In this document: positions 35,228 through 43,711 of the stretch, piece by piece
Layout: the number at the start of each line of letters is the position of its first letter
Position numbering within the stretch: the first letter of the stretch is position 1
NCBI GenBank assembly: GCA_008107755.1
Contig: VIRH01000105.1
Span: 62,001 to 126,000, forward strand
DNA from: Rhodobacterales bacterium
Lineage (GTDB): Bacteria > Pseudomonadota > Alphaproteobacteria > Rhizobiales > Stappiaceae
Direction: 5' to 3'
Length of the DNA: 64,000 nucleotides
Translations under genes and position numbers: made by a program
The notes under the pieces: generated by a model
The model's input: the letters and a program-made list of their open reading frames with translations, nothing else
Told to the model about the DNA's origin: nothing
The model's database searches: none

Positions 35228-36577
35228 ATGTCATCCATCAAAGATCTGGCGGCGCGCTTTCCGGACGATTTTCTGTTCGGTGTAGCCACCGCCGCCTATC
35301 AGATAGAAGGCGCCACTGGCGAGGACGGCCGCAAGCCGAGCATATGGGATGCCTTCTCAAAGATGCCGGGCCGCGTCTATCGCCAGCACACCGGTGACAT
35401 CGCCTGCGATCACTATCATCGCTGGGAAAGCGACCTTGACCTGATCAAGTCGCTTGGCGTCGACGCCTACCGCTTCTCGATCGCATGGCCCCGCATCCTG
35501 CCCGATGGCCGGGGCAAGGTGAACGAGAAGGGCCTCGATTTCTACGATCGACTGATCGACGGCATGGTGGCGCGCGGTCTCAAGGTGTATCCGACGCTCT
35601 ATCACTGGGACCTGCCCCTGATGCTGGCAGGTGACGGCGGCTGGACCGCCCGCAGCACGGCGGAAGCCTTTGCCGAATACACGGATGTGGTCGTCCGGCG
35701 CCTCGGCGACAGAATGGATGCGCTCGCAACCATCAACGAACCTTGGTGTGTCTGCCACCTCAGTCATCTCTACGGCATTCATGCCCCGGGCGAAAAGAGC
35801 ATGGAAGCCTTCGCTGCCGCGCTTCACACGCTGAACCTTGCCCACGGCCTGAGCGTTCAGGCAGCACGTGCTGCCCGATCAGACCTGCCGATGGGCATCG
35901 TGATCAACGCGCATTCGGTCTATCCGGCCGGCGACAGCGAAGAAGACAAGGCTGCCGCCGAGCGGGCGTTCATCTTCAACAACGATGTCTATTTCTCCCC
36001 CATCTTCAACGGCAGCTACCATCCGGACATTCTGGAGGCGATCGGCGACAGGATGAACATCCAGGACGGCGACATGGAGACCATCAGCCAGCCGCTCGAC
36101 TGGTGGGGACTGAACTACTACACCCCGTTGCGGGTGGCGGATGCGCCGGATGAGGCCGACTATCCCCGCACCCGAACCATCACGCCGGCGCCGGGTCCGG
36201 AGTTGACCGACATTGGCTGGGAAGTCTATCCGGCGGGCCTTTCCGATCTTCTGAAGCAGCTCCACGAGCGCTACACGCTGCCGGACTGCTACATCACCGA
36301 AAACGGAGCCTGCTACAACGATGAGCCGGAAGGCGGGGCCGTGGACGACCAGCGGCGGATTGCTTACCTGGACACGCACTTTGGCGCGCTCAACGACGCG
36401 ATCGATGCCGGCGTTCCGGTCAAGGGCTATTTCCTCTGGAGCCTGATGGACAATTACGAGTGGGCAGAAGGCTACCGGATGCGCTTCGGTATCGTCCATG
36501 TGGACTACGACACCCAGGTCCGCACGTTGAAGAACAGCGCCCTCTGGTATCGGGACCTGATTGAGGCGCACAGGTAG
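35228..36577 (+). CDS. GH1 family beta-glucosidase
   Basis: 449 residues, full length. Retaining glycosidase with an (alpha/beta)8 barrel: FLFGVATAAYQIEGA, acid/base Glu171 in TINEPWC, nucleophile Glu358 in YITENGA, and the C-terminal GYFLWSLMDNYEWAEGYRMRFGIVHVDY. No signal peptide, so it is a cytoplasmic hydrolase of imported disaccharides such as cellobiose. Start chosen at the ATG preceding SSIKDLAARFP with a purine-rich GAGACGAG upstream. A 22-bp palindrome of LacI-operator type precedes it. No sugar-uptake genes are adjacent. A hairpin (36575-36595) separates it from the convergent serine hydrolase. Confidence 0.95.
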   Translation: MSSIKDLAARFPDDFLFGVATAAYQIEGATGEDGRKPSIWDAFSKMPGRVYRQHTGDIACDHYHRWESDLDLIKSLGVDAYRFSIAWPRILPDGRGKVNEKGLDFYDRLIDGMVARGLKVYPTLYHWDLPLMLAGDGGWTARSTAEAFAEYTDVVVRRLGDRMDALATINEPWCVCHLSHLYGIHAPGEKSMEAFAAALHTLNLAHGLSVQAARAARSDLPMGIVINAHSVYPAGDSEEDKAAAERAFIFNNDVYFSPIFNGSYHPDILEAIGDRMNIQDGDMETISQPLDWWGLNYYTPLRVADAPDEADYPRTRTITPAPGPELTDIGWEVYPAGLSDLLKQLHERYTLPDCYITENGACYNDEPEGGAVDDQRRIAYLDTHFGALNDAIDAGVPVKGYFLWSLMDNYEWAEGYRMRFGIVHVDYDTQVRTLKNSALWYRDLIEAHR

Positions 36578-36592
36578 GCGCAACATGTGCGC

Positions 36593-37666
36593 CTAGGCCT
36601 CGCGTAAATTCGCCAGAATGATCTCGCTCCACACCCGCGTCGGCGGAACCCAGGCATTCCAGTTGTCGTAGTTGCCTGAAAAGATGACGGCGACAATGTC
36701 CGCTTTCGGGCAGAGCCAGAGACGCTGACCGCCATTGCCGAAGCCGGCGAACCACTGGGTCGGTCCGCCGAAAGCGGGAACCGGCGCCTGTCCGCAGAAC
36801 CAGAAATAGCCGTAGTCCGGCCCCTCGCTGGTTGAAACGACCGGACGAAGCGATGCCCGCAGCCAAGCCTCCGGCACGATCTGACGTCCGTTCCAAAGCC
36901 CGTCATTCAGGACGAGACGGCCGATTTTCAAGAGATCCGGCGCCGTGAGACGAAGCCCGGAGGCCGGCGAATGGGTGCCGTCCTCCCCCGCCATCCACTC
37001 GAAGGTCTCGATGCCGAGCGGCTCGAACAGGGTTTCGCGGGCAAAATCCGGCAGGTTCATCCCGGTCCCCCGATGCAGGATCTCCCCGATCAGCGCAGTC
37101 GCCCCGCCGCTGTAGATCCAGCGCGTGCCAGGCTCGCAGACAAGTGGCCTGTTGAGGATGAAGCGATAGCGATCAGAAGCCATTTCCATTGCGACTTCGC
37201 TGTTTTCGGGCCCGGTATAGGGCCCGGTCTCGTCCCACTCCATGCCGAGCGTCATTGTCAGGGCGTGTTCGACCGTCCGCTTCATTCGCTCCGGGTCCGC
37301 GGACAGATCCTTATATTCGTCAAAAATCTCAAGGAGAGGCGTATCAAGACGCGGCACCTGACCGCGTTCAAGGGCAATGCCGTAGAGCAGACTGACAACG
37401 CTCTTGGAGACGGAGCGAAGATCGTGAAGGGTGGTCGCCGTAAAGTCGACGACACCCAGCGACTTGGCCCAGCTTTCATCTGGCCCGCTGCCGTAACTCT
37501 CCAGAACCGTCTCGCCCGCCCGTTCAGCCATGACCACATGAAGATGCGGAAGAAGGCCGGAGTCCACACCGGCCAGAAGCTTGCGCCCCACCATGGGGTC
37601 GAAGCCCCGGCGTTCCGCGGCCATGGCATGAGGAGATAGGGAGATCTGAGGAGGCTCGAAAGACAT
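36593..37666 (-). CDS. Serine hydrolase (class C beta-lactamase-like family)
   Basis: About 357 residues. Beta-lactamase/esterase fold: the catalytic SVSKS (S-x-x-K) in DLRSVSKSVVSLLYG, a YSGG element (Y-x-G/N position) in RWIYSGGATALIGEIL, and a C-terminal HxG-equivalent region around QWFAGFGNGGQRLW. No clear signal peptide with the chosen start, suggesting a cytoplasmic esterase/hydrolase. Start at the ATG of MSFEPPQISL; no good Shine-Dalgarno is visible, and longer in-frame starts would add 76 residues of unconserved sequence overlapping the divergent oxidase promoter. Substrate unknown. Confidence 0.85.
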   Translation of the reverse strand: MSFEPPQISLSPHAMAAERRGFDPMVGRKLLAGVDSGLLPHLHVVMAERAGETVLESYGSGPDESWAKSLGVVDFTATTLHDLRSVSKSVVSLLYGIALERGQVPRLDTPLLEIFDEYKDLSADPERMKRTVEHALTMTLGMEWDETGPYTGPENSEVAMEMASDRYRFILNRPLVCEPGTRWIYSGGATALIGEILHRGTGMNLPDFARETLFEPLGIETFEWMAGEDGTHSPASGLRLTAPDLLKIGRLVLNDGLWNGRQIVPEAWLRASLRPVVSTSEGPDYGYFWFCGQAPVPAFGGPTQWFAGFGNGGQRLWLCPKADIVAVIFSGNYDNWNAWVPPTRVWSEIILANLREA

Positions 37667-37859
37667 GCGTTCTGGTCCGCGTGGTGGAAGCCTCCGTAGT
37701 TTGCACGAGGCTTTCCAAAATGCGAAGCTTTCGGAGCTGCGTTTTTGCCTGTCGCAGGCAAAATGACTTGACCTTCCAGTGGCTGGACACCGCACCCTCT
37801 GGCAAAATTCGCCCAGCCCTTTCCGGGACATGGACCCGAATGCCGTCAGGATGCGACAC

Positions 37860-39290
37860 ATGCCCCGATTGCCACGCAAACACCTCGCCCCCACCTCCGC
37901 TCAATGGTCACGACGCGGCTTCCTGAAAGCCGGGATGCTAGGTGCCTCTGCGGCGCTTTTGCCACGGCTATCGCTGGCCGCCAGCGGAGACGGACAGTTT
38001 GAGCTTACCGCTGCCATGGGAAAGGCGCGCCTTTACGGAGCAGACGGCGGCCTCTCCGACCTCTGGCTCTATAATGACAGCCTGCCGGGACCGGAAATCC
38101 GCGTCAGACGCGGCGAGCGGGTGCAAGTCCGTTTCACCAACAACCTGGAGGAAGCAACCTCGGTTCACTGGCACGGCATCCGGATCGACAATGCCATGGA
38201 TGGTGTTGCCGGACTGACCCAACCCGCGGTGCAGCCGGGCGAAAGCTTCGACTACGACTTCGTCGTGCCGGATGCCGGAACCTTCTGGTATCACGCCCAC
38301 ACGATGAGCTGGAACCAGGTGCCGCGCGGGCTGGCAGGGTCGCTGATTGTCGAGGACGACGACCGGCATTTTCCGCCCGAGCGCGATCTCACGCTGTTTC
38401 TGTCCGACTGGCGACTGGACGAAGACGGCCGGCTGGAGCTTACAAGCTTCGGCGCCATGCATGATTTCGCCCATGCCGGACGGCTCGGCAACTGGCTGAC
38501 AATCAACGGTAAATCGATGCCGGAGATCCCGCTGCAAAAGGAGCGCTGGCACCGTCTGCGGCTGATCAACGCTTCCCCTGCCCGCATCCTGGACATCTCA
38601 CCGGAGCGTTTCGACGCGCGTGTGATAGCCCTCGACGGACAGTCCTTCGAGACGCCTCGGGACGTTTCGGGCATCATCCAGCTTGCGCCGGCCCAGCGAA
38701 TGGACCTGATCGTGCGTCCGCAGAAGACCGGGGCACTACCCTTCGAGATGATGACCGGCAAGCCCTTCACATTCGCGACCTTCCAGGTGGCGGAAGCGGT
38801 AGAGGAAGACATTCCTCTGAGCCTTCCGCCGCCCAATCCCCTTCCCGAGCCGGATCTCGATGACGCCATGGTGCTGCCTCTCGTGATGGCGGGCGGCGCC
38901 ATGGGCGGCATGACCTCCATGATGCACGACGGCACGCAGATGAGCCCGCGCAGCCTGATGGAAGCCGGCATGGTCTGGGGCTTCAACGGCATTGCCGGCA
39001 TGGAAGGCAACCCGATGTTCTCCGCCGAAAAGGGCAAAACAATCGTTCTGGAAAGCCGAAACGACACGGCCTTCCCGCACGCGATCCATCTTCATGGTCA
39101 TCATTTCAAGGTTCTGGCGCGCAACGGCAAAGCGCTGGACCGGCAGGACTGGCGCGACACCTATACGAGCGAACCTGAGGAAACGGTCCGGATCGCCTTC
39201 GTGGCCGACAACCCGGGCAAGTGGCTTATTCACTGCCACATGCTGGGCCACGCAGCATCCGGAATGATGACGTGGTTCGAAGTGGGGTGA
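37860..39290 (+). CDS. Tat-exported multicopper oxidase (CueO/laccase-like)
   Basis: 476 residues. Twin-arginine signal SRRGFLKAGMLGASAALLPRLSLA, then three cupredoxin domains with all copper motifs: HWHGIRID, FWYHAHTMSW, HAIHLHGHHFKVL, and the T1/trinuclear motif HCHMLGHAASGM. A Met-rich segment (VMAGGAMGGMTSMMHDGTQM) precedes the last domain, like the cuprous-ion-binding insert of CueO, so periplasmic Cu(I) oxidation/copper tolerance is the best guess. Start chosen at the ATG of MPRLPRKH with CAGGA 8 nt upstream. Divergent from the serine hydrolase; no other copper genes nearby. Confidence 0.92.
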   Translation: MPRLPRKHLAPTSAQWSRRGFLKAGMLGASAALLPRLSLAASGDGQFELTAAMGKARLYGADGGLSDLWLYNDSLPGPEIRVRRGERVQVRFTNNLEEATSVHWHGIRIDNAMDGVAGLTQPAVQPGESFDYDFVVPDAGTFWYHAHTMSWNQVPRGLAGSLIVEDDDRHFPPERDLTLFLSDWRLDEDGRLELTSFGAMHDFAHAGRLGNWLTINGKSMPEIPLQKERWHRLRLINASPARILDISPERFDARVIALDGQSFETPRDVSGIIQLAPAQRMDLIVRPQKTGALPFEMMTGKPFTFATFQVAEAVEEDIPLSLPPPNPLPEPDLDDAMVLPLVMAGGAMGGMTSMMHDGTQMSPRSLMEAGMVWGFNGIAGMEGNPMFSAEKGKTIVLESRNDTAFPHAIHLHGHHFKVLARNGKALDRQDWRDTYTSEPEETVRIAFVADNPGKWLIHCHMLGHAASGMMTWFEVG

Positions 39291-39556
39291 AGGCGATTGC
39301 TCAGAGGCCCAGCTTGATTCATCAGCTGAAAGTTGCGACATTTGGAAGGACGCGTGACCGTGAAGTGCGAGCGCATGTTTTAGCGTACAGACGTGTCGCT
39401 ACGTTGATGTTTGGCAAACTCACCACAACTATTTCCGCTTAAGCGCAGCAACCCATCTGACACGAGACGCTAAACTTTACTATTTTTGATTGCATTTTAA
39501 CTCAAAAGAGTTACGTTGGGTAACGTTCGTTTCGCTTTAAGTGAGGAATTTAGAAC

Positions 39557-40549
39557 GTGAACAAATTACTCTCGATTTTTTTGCTTAGCTACGGACTACC
39601 CGGTCTGACACTGGCAAGTGACTTCAGCTCTTGCGGACACAGTGACACTACTGAGCCAACAGCAAGATCAGGAGAAACGAATAGAACAAATTATAGTCAT
39701 TTTAAGTGGATTGCAGATGCAGACATTTGGTCGCAAGACGAAAACGCTGTAGAGACCTATCACTCTATCCTGAATTTGTCGGAAATACCTCTTTCAGCTA
39801 GCTGGGAAAAAGCTCGCCAAACTATCCCTTATGCAAAATCATTGACGAGCGGCTACTGCACGCCCGGGTCCAAAGACTATGGACCTAAGGAATACCTGTT
39901 TCTTGACTTTTCGGCACCGATTAGCACATTTGGCGACGGAAAAAAGTCGGCGGTAGCTTTTGTTTTTCTGGACAAAAACACACCAGAAGGACCCACACTC
40001 AAGCGAATACAATTTGTTTCCCCAGAAGACAATACCTCAGACCCAACAACACATCCAAGTTCCAACCTCGACCAGAATTCAAGCACCGTTGCGCCGTTAC
40101 CACTTGGCGCAGAAATCTGGAGCTACTTTGAAAGTGACGGCGACAGCAGGACCGAAGCAAGAGGTTTATTACTTGCGAGATATGACCCCCAGGATGGAAG
40201 TTTGAGTATTGACGTTAAATCTGGGAAGAATGGGGAGTACATTGCATTCCCACCCCTCCTCCTAGGATTAGATGCGAAAACTTTCCAAGAGCATTTGCGT
40301 GAAGCTGGTGTCGATTCGGACGTTTCATCCCTGCGAAATTGGCGAGAATTAGACGAAATATCATACGTAACGCACAAAGCAGATTACGACAGAGAGTACG
40401 TGTTCTTTTCATCCCCAAATCAAGTCTCTCTCCAATTCACGATTAGAAGGCCTGACGAAATTTCGCAAATGCCATTCTTGCTCTTTGCGCCACATGGTGA
40501 TCTCTTGCTTTCCAAATATATCAACACTACGATTTTCTTTCCCGGCTAG
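39557..40549 (+). CDS. Secreted hypothetical protein in AT-rich patch
   Basis: 330 residues; not recognised. The N-terminus (MNKLLSIFLLSYGLPGLTLA) is a signal peptide, and the remainder is soluble with no transmembrane segment, repeat or motif I can name. Base composition is visibly lower in GC than all neighbours, and the codon usage differs (many AT-ending codons), pointing to recent acquisition. GTGAGGAATTTAGAACGTG precedes the start, with GAGG as a possible ribosome-binding site. A second orphan gene follows 7 nt later, probably in the same transcript. Confidence 0.7.
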   Translation: MNKLLSIFLLSYGLPGLTLASDFSSCGHSDTTEPTARSGETNRTNYSHFKWIADADIWSQDENAVETYHSILNLSEIPLSASWEKARQTIPYAKSLTSGYCTPGSKDYGPKEYLFLDFSAPISTFGDGKKSAVAFVFLDKNTPEGPTLKRIQFVSPEDNTSDPTTHPSSNLDQNSSTVAPLPLGAEIWSYFESDGDSRTEARGLLLARYDPQDGSLSIDVKSGKNGEYIAFPPLLLGLDAKTFQEHLREAGVDSDVSSLRNWRELDEISYVTHKADYDREYVFFSSPNQVSLQFTIRRPDEISQMPFLLFAPHGDLLLSKYINTTIFFPG

Positions 40550-40556
40550 AATTTCC

Positions 40557-40937
40557 ATGGAAACAGAAGCGCTTAACAGCTCCGAGCATTCACTTCAGTT
40601 TGTTGAGAACATTATTTCTAGGTTTTTGATCCTGCCTTTTGGCGAAGAACAAACTATGACCCTGTTTGCCTTTGTGGCTTTTGTTTTTGGGAGCGCCCTA
40701 GGCGTTTCAATATTATTAAAATTCAGAATTAAGATGAGAGTTTTTTTATTGACAATTAGCCTTATATTATTTTTTACTTCAGGAAAACTTTACAACCACT
40801 CACTCACCTGGCCAAATGAGCCAAGTAACATCAATTTTATTTACTCTTTTTTTGTCCTACTCTTCATTTCGCTAGGATTTTTAATGAGCGCGCCGACTCT
40901 CTTGGCTCCAAAACCTGAGAACAATAATCCGCCTTGA
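40557..40937 (+). CDS. Small hypothetical membrane protein in AT-rich patch
   Basis: About 126 residues; not recognised. Three hydrophobic segments (TLFAFVAFVFGSALGVSILL, VFLLTISLILFFTSG, FIYSFFVLLFISLGFLM) predict an inner-membrane protein, with a short polar N-terminus and Asn/Pro-rich C-terminus. The start is uncertain: the ATG of METEALNSS follows the previous gene by 7 nt but lacks a Shine-Dalgarno; the ATG at 40656 has GAAGAA upstream. AT-rich like its neighbour and likely cotranscribed with it. Confidence 0.55.
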   Translation: METEALNSSEHSLQFVENIISRFLILPFGEEQTMTLFAFVAFVFGSALGVSILLKFRIKMRVFLLTISLILFFTSGKLYNHSLTWPNEPSNINFIYSFFVLLFISLGFLMSAPTLLAPKPENNNPP

Positions 40938-41085
40938 AAAGGCAGAAGGACAACTCAAGAATTTTTACCCCCTTATTTATCGCTAACCTCCAAACTCCAT
41001 AACCTCAACATCCCACCGCGAAATGCTCGGAGGTCAACGGCTGCTCCTGTTTGCAATTCCCAGCTGACAGTCGCCGACCGATTAC

Positions 41086-41904
41086 CTAGACCGCGATCGG
41101 CGCCTTGATGTGCGGATGCGGATCGTAGTTCACCAACTCGAAATCCTCGAATTTGAAGTCAAAAAGGTCCGTGACCTCCGGATTGATCTTCATCTGAGGC
41201 AGCGCCCGCGGTGTGCGGGTCAATTGCTCGCGCGCCTGGTCGAAATGGTTCGAATAAAGATGCGCGTCGCCGAGGGTGTGAACAAAGTCGCCAGGCTTCA
41301 GGCCGGTCACCTGAGCGATCATCATGGTCAGCAGCGCATAGGAGGCGATGTTGAAGGGCACGCCGAGAAAGACATCGGCCGAACGCTGATAGAGCTGGCA
41401 GGACAGCTTGCCTTCGGCGACATAGAACTGGAACAGGGAATGGCACGGCGGCAGGGCCATTTCGTCCACAAGGGCCGGGTTCCAGGCGGAAACGATCAGC
41501 CTGCGGCTTTCCGGATTGGTGCGGATCATGCGGAGAAGCTTGGCGATCTGGTCGATGGACTGGCCGTCCGGGGCCGGCCATGACCGCCACTGGTAGCCGT
41601 AGACGGGACCGAGATCGCCATTCTCGTCGGCCCAGTCATCCCAGATCTTCACGCCGTTTTCCTTCAGATAGGCGATGTTGGTGTCGCCTGCGAGGAACCA
41701 GAGCAATTCGTGGATGATCGACTTCAGATGAAGCTTCTTCGTCGTGACGACCGGAAAGCCTTCCGACAGATCGAACCGCATCTGATGACCGAAGATCGAG
41801 CGCGTCCCCGTGCCGGTGCGATCGCCCCGATCGACGCCTTCGTCGAGGATTTTTGCAAGAAGATCGAGATACTGCTGCACGTCGGAGAACCCTTGTCGAG
41901 ACAT
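41086..41904 (-). CDS. thyA: Thymidylate synthase
   Basis: 272 residues. Methylates dUMP using methylenetetrahydrofolate, producing dihydrofolate that FolA recycles. Nucleophile Cys154 in [70 protein letters not shown] and the C-terminal IKAPIAV are all conserved. Single gene on the minus strand, divergent from ssrA. In many related genomes thyA is next to folA; here an unrelated 6.5-kb block lies between. Confidence 0.98.
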   Translation of the reverse strand: MSRQGFSDVQQYLDLLAKILDEGVDRGDRTGTGTRSIFGHQMRFDLSEGFPVVTTKKLHLKSIIHELLWFLAGDTNIAYLKENGVKIWDDWADENGDLGPVYGYQWRSWPAPDGQSIDQIAKLLRMIRTNPESRRLIVSAWNPALVDEMALPPCHSLFQFYVAEGKLSCQLYQRSADVFLGVPFNIASYALLTMMIAQVTGLKPGDFVHTLGDAHLYSNHFDQAREQLTRTPRALPQMKINPEVTDLFDFKFEDFELVNYDPHPHIKAPIAV

Positions 41905-42074
41905 GGCCGGAGAATGCGCCTAACTTCGCAGATTTTCGCGAAAACACACCCCCTTTGCCGGCATTTCCCCATCATCCTCAAGCACAGGATGAGCTTCGGC
42001 GGCAAATGAACCAGGCAACTCAAGCCCCTTTCATTTCAGGTGAAAAGCCCTTATATCAAGCGTGCTGGGCAACC

Positions 42075-42392
42075 AGCTATGGCAATAAATGGTCAGTGCA
42101 ATAAGCCTATCGGACCCGGGGGCGGTACCCGGCGCCTCCACCCAAGCCCACGAAATTTCCACCCGGAAAACTTGGGTTTCGGCGGGGGCGAAACAGGATC
42201 GACGAGGGTGTAAAGACTGTGCTTTTGCTCGGCATTGTACCACCGTTATCGGGCTTACTTAATAGTTGCAAATGACAACTATGCTATGGACAACGCTGTC
42301 GCTGCGTAACGCAGTGCCAGTCGTCCTTTAAAGCCCTGTTGGGTTAGCTCCTACAGGCGGGGTTCGGAGGCACCTGGCAACAGAAGCCTCCA
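42075..42392 (+). ncRNA. ssrA: tmRNA, circularly permuted two-piece form
   Basis: Acceptor piece first: T arm CCGGG (42116-42120) / CCCGG (42128-42132) with a 7-nt loop, then the 3' acceptor strand CGCCTCC (42133-42139) and discriminator A. The coding piece begins GGGGGCG (42184-42190), which pairs with it (one G-U), followed by AAACAGGATCGACGAGGG, the conserved D-loop region. The tag reading frame at 42268-42309 encodes ANDNYAMDNAVAA and TAA; with the charged Ala the tag is (A)ANDNYAMDNAVAA. A pseudoknot-like GGAGGC/GCCTCC hairpin closes the 3' region. GGCATTG (near 42224) can pair with CAATAAGCC of the acceptor piece. The gene does not encode CCA (A then CCC). Outer boundaries are approximate; a TATATC -10-like box lies at 42052-42057. 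Confidence 0.93.
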
Positions 42393-42599
42393 CTTACCCT
42401 TTACCTTGATGCCCACTTTCCTGTTTCCTTTGACGTCCTATGTTAGGCAGGAAAGCTCCTCGTGATGTCACCAGATGGAACATCATCCCGTCCTGCGCAT
42501 TAATCTGGTATCACTTGGAAAAGAGCCTTTTCTTTTTCGCCTCATAGCTTCAATGTGCAGCTGATAAACAAGATTCCCAGCGAGATTCGACGAAAAGCG

Positions 42600-43178
42600 A
42601 TGTCCGAAGACCTTCTGCGATACGACATTCTGATCCAGGACGCGCTGCGCGGCGCGGTCAAGAAAATACTGGCCGAAGTCGGTCGGACGGGTCTGCCCGG
42701 CGATCATCATTTCTACATCGCCTTCGATACCAACGCGCCTGGCGTTCGCATCTCGCAGCGCCTCAAGGAGCGCTACCCGCAGGAAATGACCATCGTCCTG
42801 CAGCACCAGTTCTGGGATCTGGCCATCGGCGAACATGCGTTCGAAGTCGGCCTGTCCTTTGGCGGCGTGCCGGAAAAGCTCCTGGTTCCTTACTCCGCCA
42901 TCAAGGGTTTCTTCGACCCGTCGGTCCAGTTTGCACTCGAGTTCGATCCCGGCAAGACCGCAGAAGAACTCCCGGAAGAGCTGCTTGAAGCTGTTGAGGA
43001 ACTGGCCAAGGCAGAGCAGGAGCACGCCGACAACGAAGCGGACGGCGACGATTCCTCGAAGCCCGCAGAGGTCGCGTCCTCCGGCAAACGCTCCAAGGCA
43101 AAAACCGCTGCCAAGGCTACCGATGGCGATGGCGGCGGCGAAGTCGTCTCCCTGGATGCCTTCCGCAAGAAGACCTGA
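42600..43178 (+). CDS. sspB: ClpXP adaptor SspB, alphaproteobacterial type
   Basis: 192 residues. Delivers ssrA-tagged proteins to ClpXP. The N-terminal tag-binding domain (about 1-125) has LRYDILIQDALRGAVKKILAEV, HHFYIAFDTNAPGVRIS, QEMTIVLQHQFWDLAIGEHAFEVGLSFGGVPEKLLVPYSAIKGFFDPSVQFALEF. An acidic/Lys-rich linker leads to a C-terminal VVSLDAFRKKT, which fits the ClpX-docking XB motif. Start at the ATG of MSEDLLRYD. It lies about 200 bp downstream of ssrA, its functional partner, and 17 bp upstream of the DUF4169 gene. Confidence 0.95.
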   Translation: MSEDLLRYDILIQDALRGAVKKILAEVGRTGLPGDHHFYIAFDTNAPGVRISQRLKERYPQEMTIVLQHQFWDLAIGEHAFEVGLSFGGVPEKLLVPYSAIKGFFDPSVQFALEFDPGKTAEELPEELLEAVEELAKAEQEHADNEADGDDSSKPAEVASSGKRSKAKTAAKATDGDGGGEVVSLDAFRKKT

Positions 43179-43195
43179 CTTTCGGAGTTGAGCTC

Positions 43196-43411
43196 ATGAG
43201 CGCGGAGATCATCAATCTGCGCCAGGCGCGCAAGCAGAAGACCCGCCGCGACAAGGAAAAAACCGCGGAAGACAACCGCCGCAAGTTTGGCCGATCAAAG
43301 GCCGAGCGGGAGGCCGCGCGACGGGACCGAAAGGACCTGGAGCGACAGGTCGAAGATCACCGCCTGGACGGCGGCGATGGTAGCGGCAGCGACGAACCCA
43401 CATCCTCCTGA
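43196..43411 (+). CDS. DUF4169 family protein
   Basis: 71 residues, strongly charged and helical: EIINLRQARKQKTRRDKEKTAEDNRRKFGRSKAEREAARRD, the conserved core of DUF4169, with an unstructured acidic/Gly tail. Function unknown; the family is restricted to alphaproteobacteria. GGAGTTGAGCTC precedes the ATG. It stands between sspB and the RHH gene in an apparent operon. Confidence 0.9.
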   Translation: MSAEIINLRQARKQKTRRDKEKTAEDNRRKFGRSKAEREAARRDRKDLERQVEDHRLDGGDGSGSDEPTSS

Positions 43412-43412
43412 T

Positions 43413-43637
43413 ATGGCCCTTGTAAAGCGCTCCATGTCCCTTCACGGCCACAGGACAAGCATCGCGCTTGAGCCAGAGTTCTGGGAGGTCGTGGATCAAT
43501 GCACCGACAGCGAGGGCCGCTCGCTTGCTGGACTGATTGCAGATATCGACGACAACCGCGACCCGGAAGACCCGCTGTCATCTGCGGTTCGGGTATGGGT
43601 CCTGAAGCGCGTTCAAACCCCACCTTCTGAAAACTGA
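43413..43637 (+). CDS. Ribbon-helix-helix (RHH_4) domain protein
   Basis: 74 residues. ALVKRSMSLHGHRTSIALEPEFWEVVDQC is the RHH_4 beta strand plus first helix; the second helix is SLAGLIADIDD. Likely a small dimeric DNA-binding regulator. Start at the ATG 1 nt after the DUF4169 stop; no independent Shine-Dalgarno, consistent with coupled translation. Second RHH_4 member in this window (the other at 451-801). Targets unknown. Confidence 0.85.
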   Translation: MALVKRSMSLHGHRTSIALEPEFWEVVDQCTDSEGRSLAGLIADIDDNRDPEDPLSSAVRVWVLKRVQTPPSEN

Positions 43638-43711
43638 TCTTCCGGGAAGCCGTATCGCGTCCGCGCCTGTAGCCGGCGTGCACTCCTACCCTGAATGTCT
43701 GCCGCAGGCAG

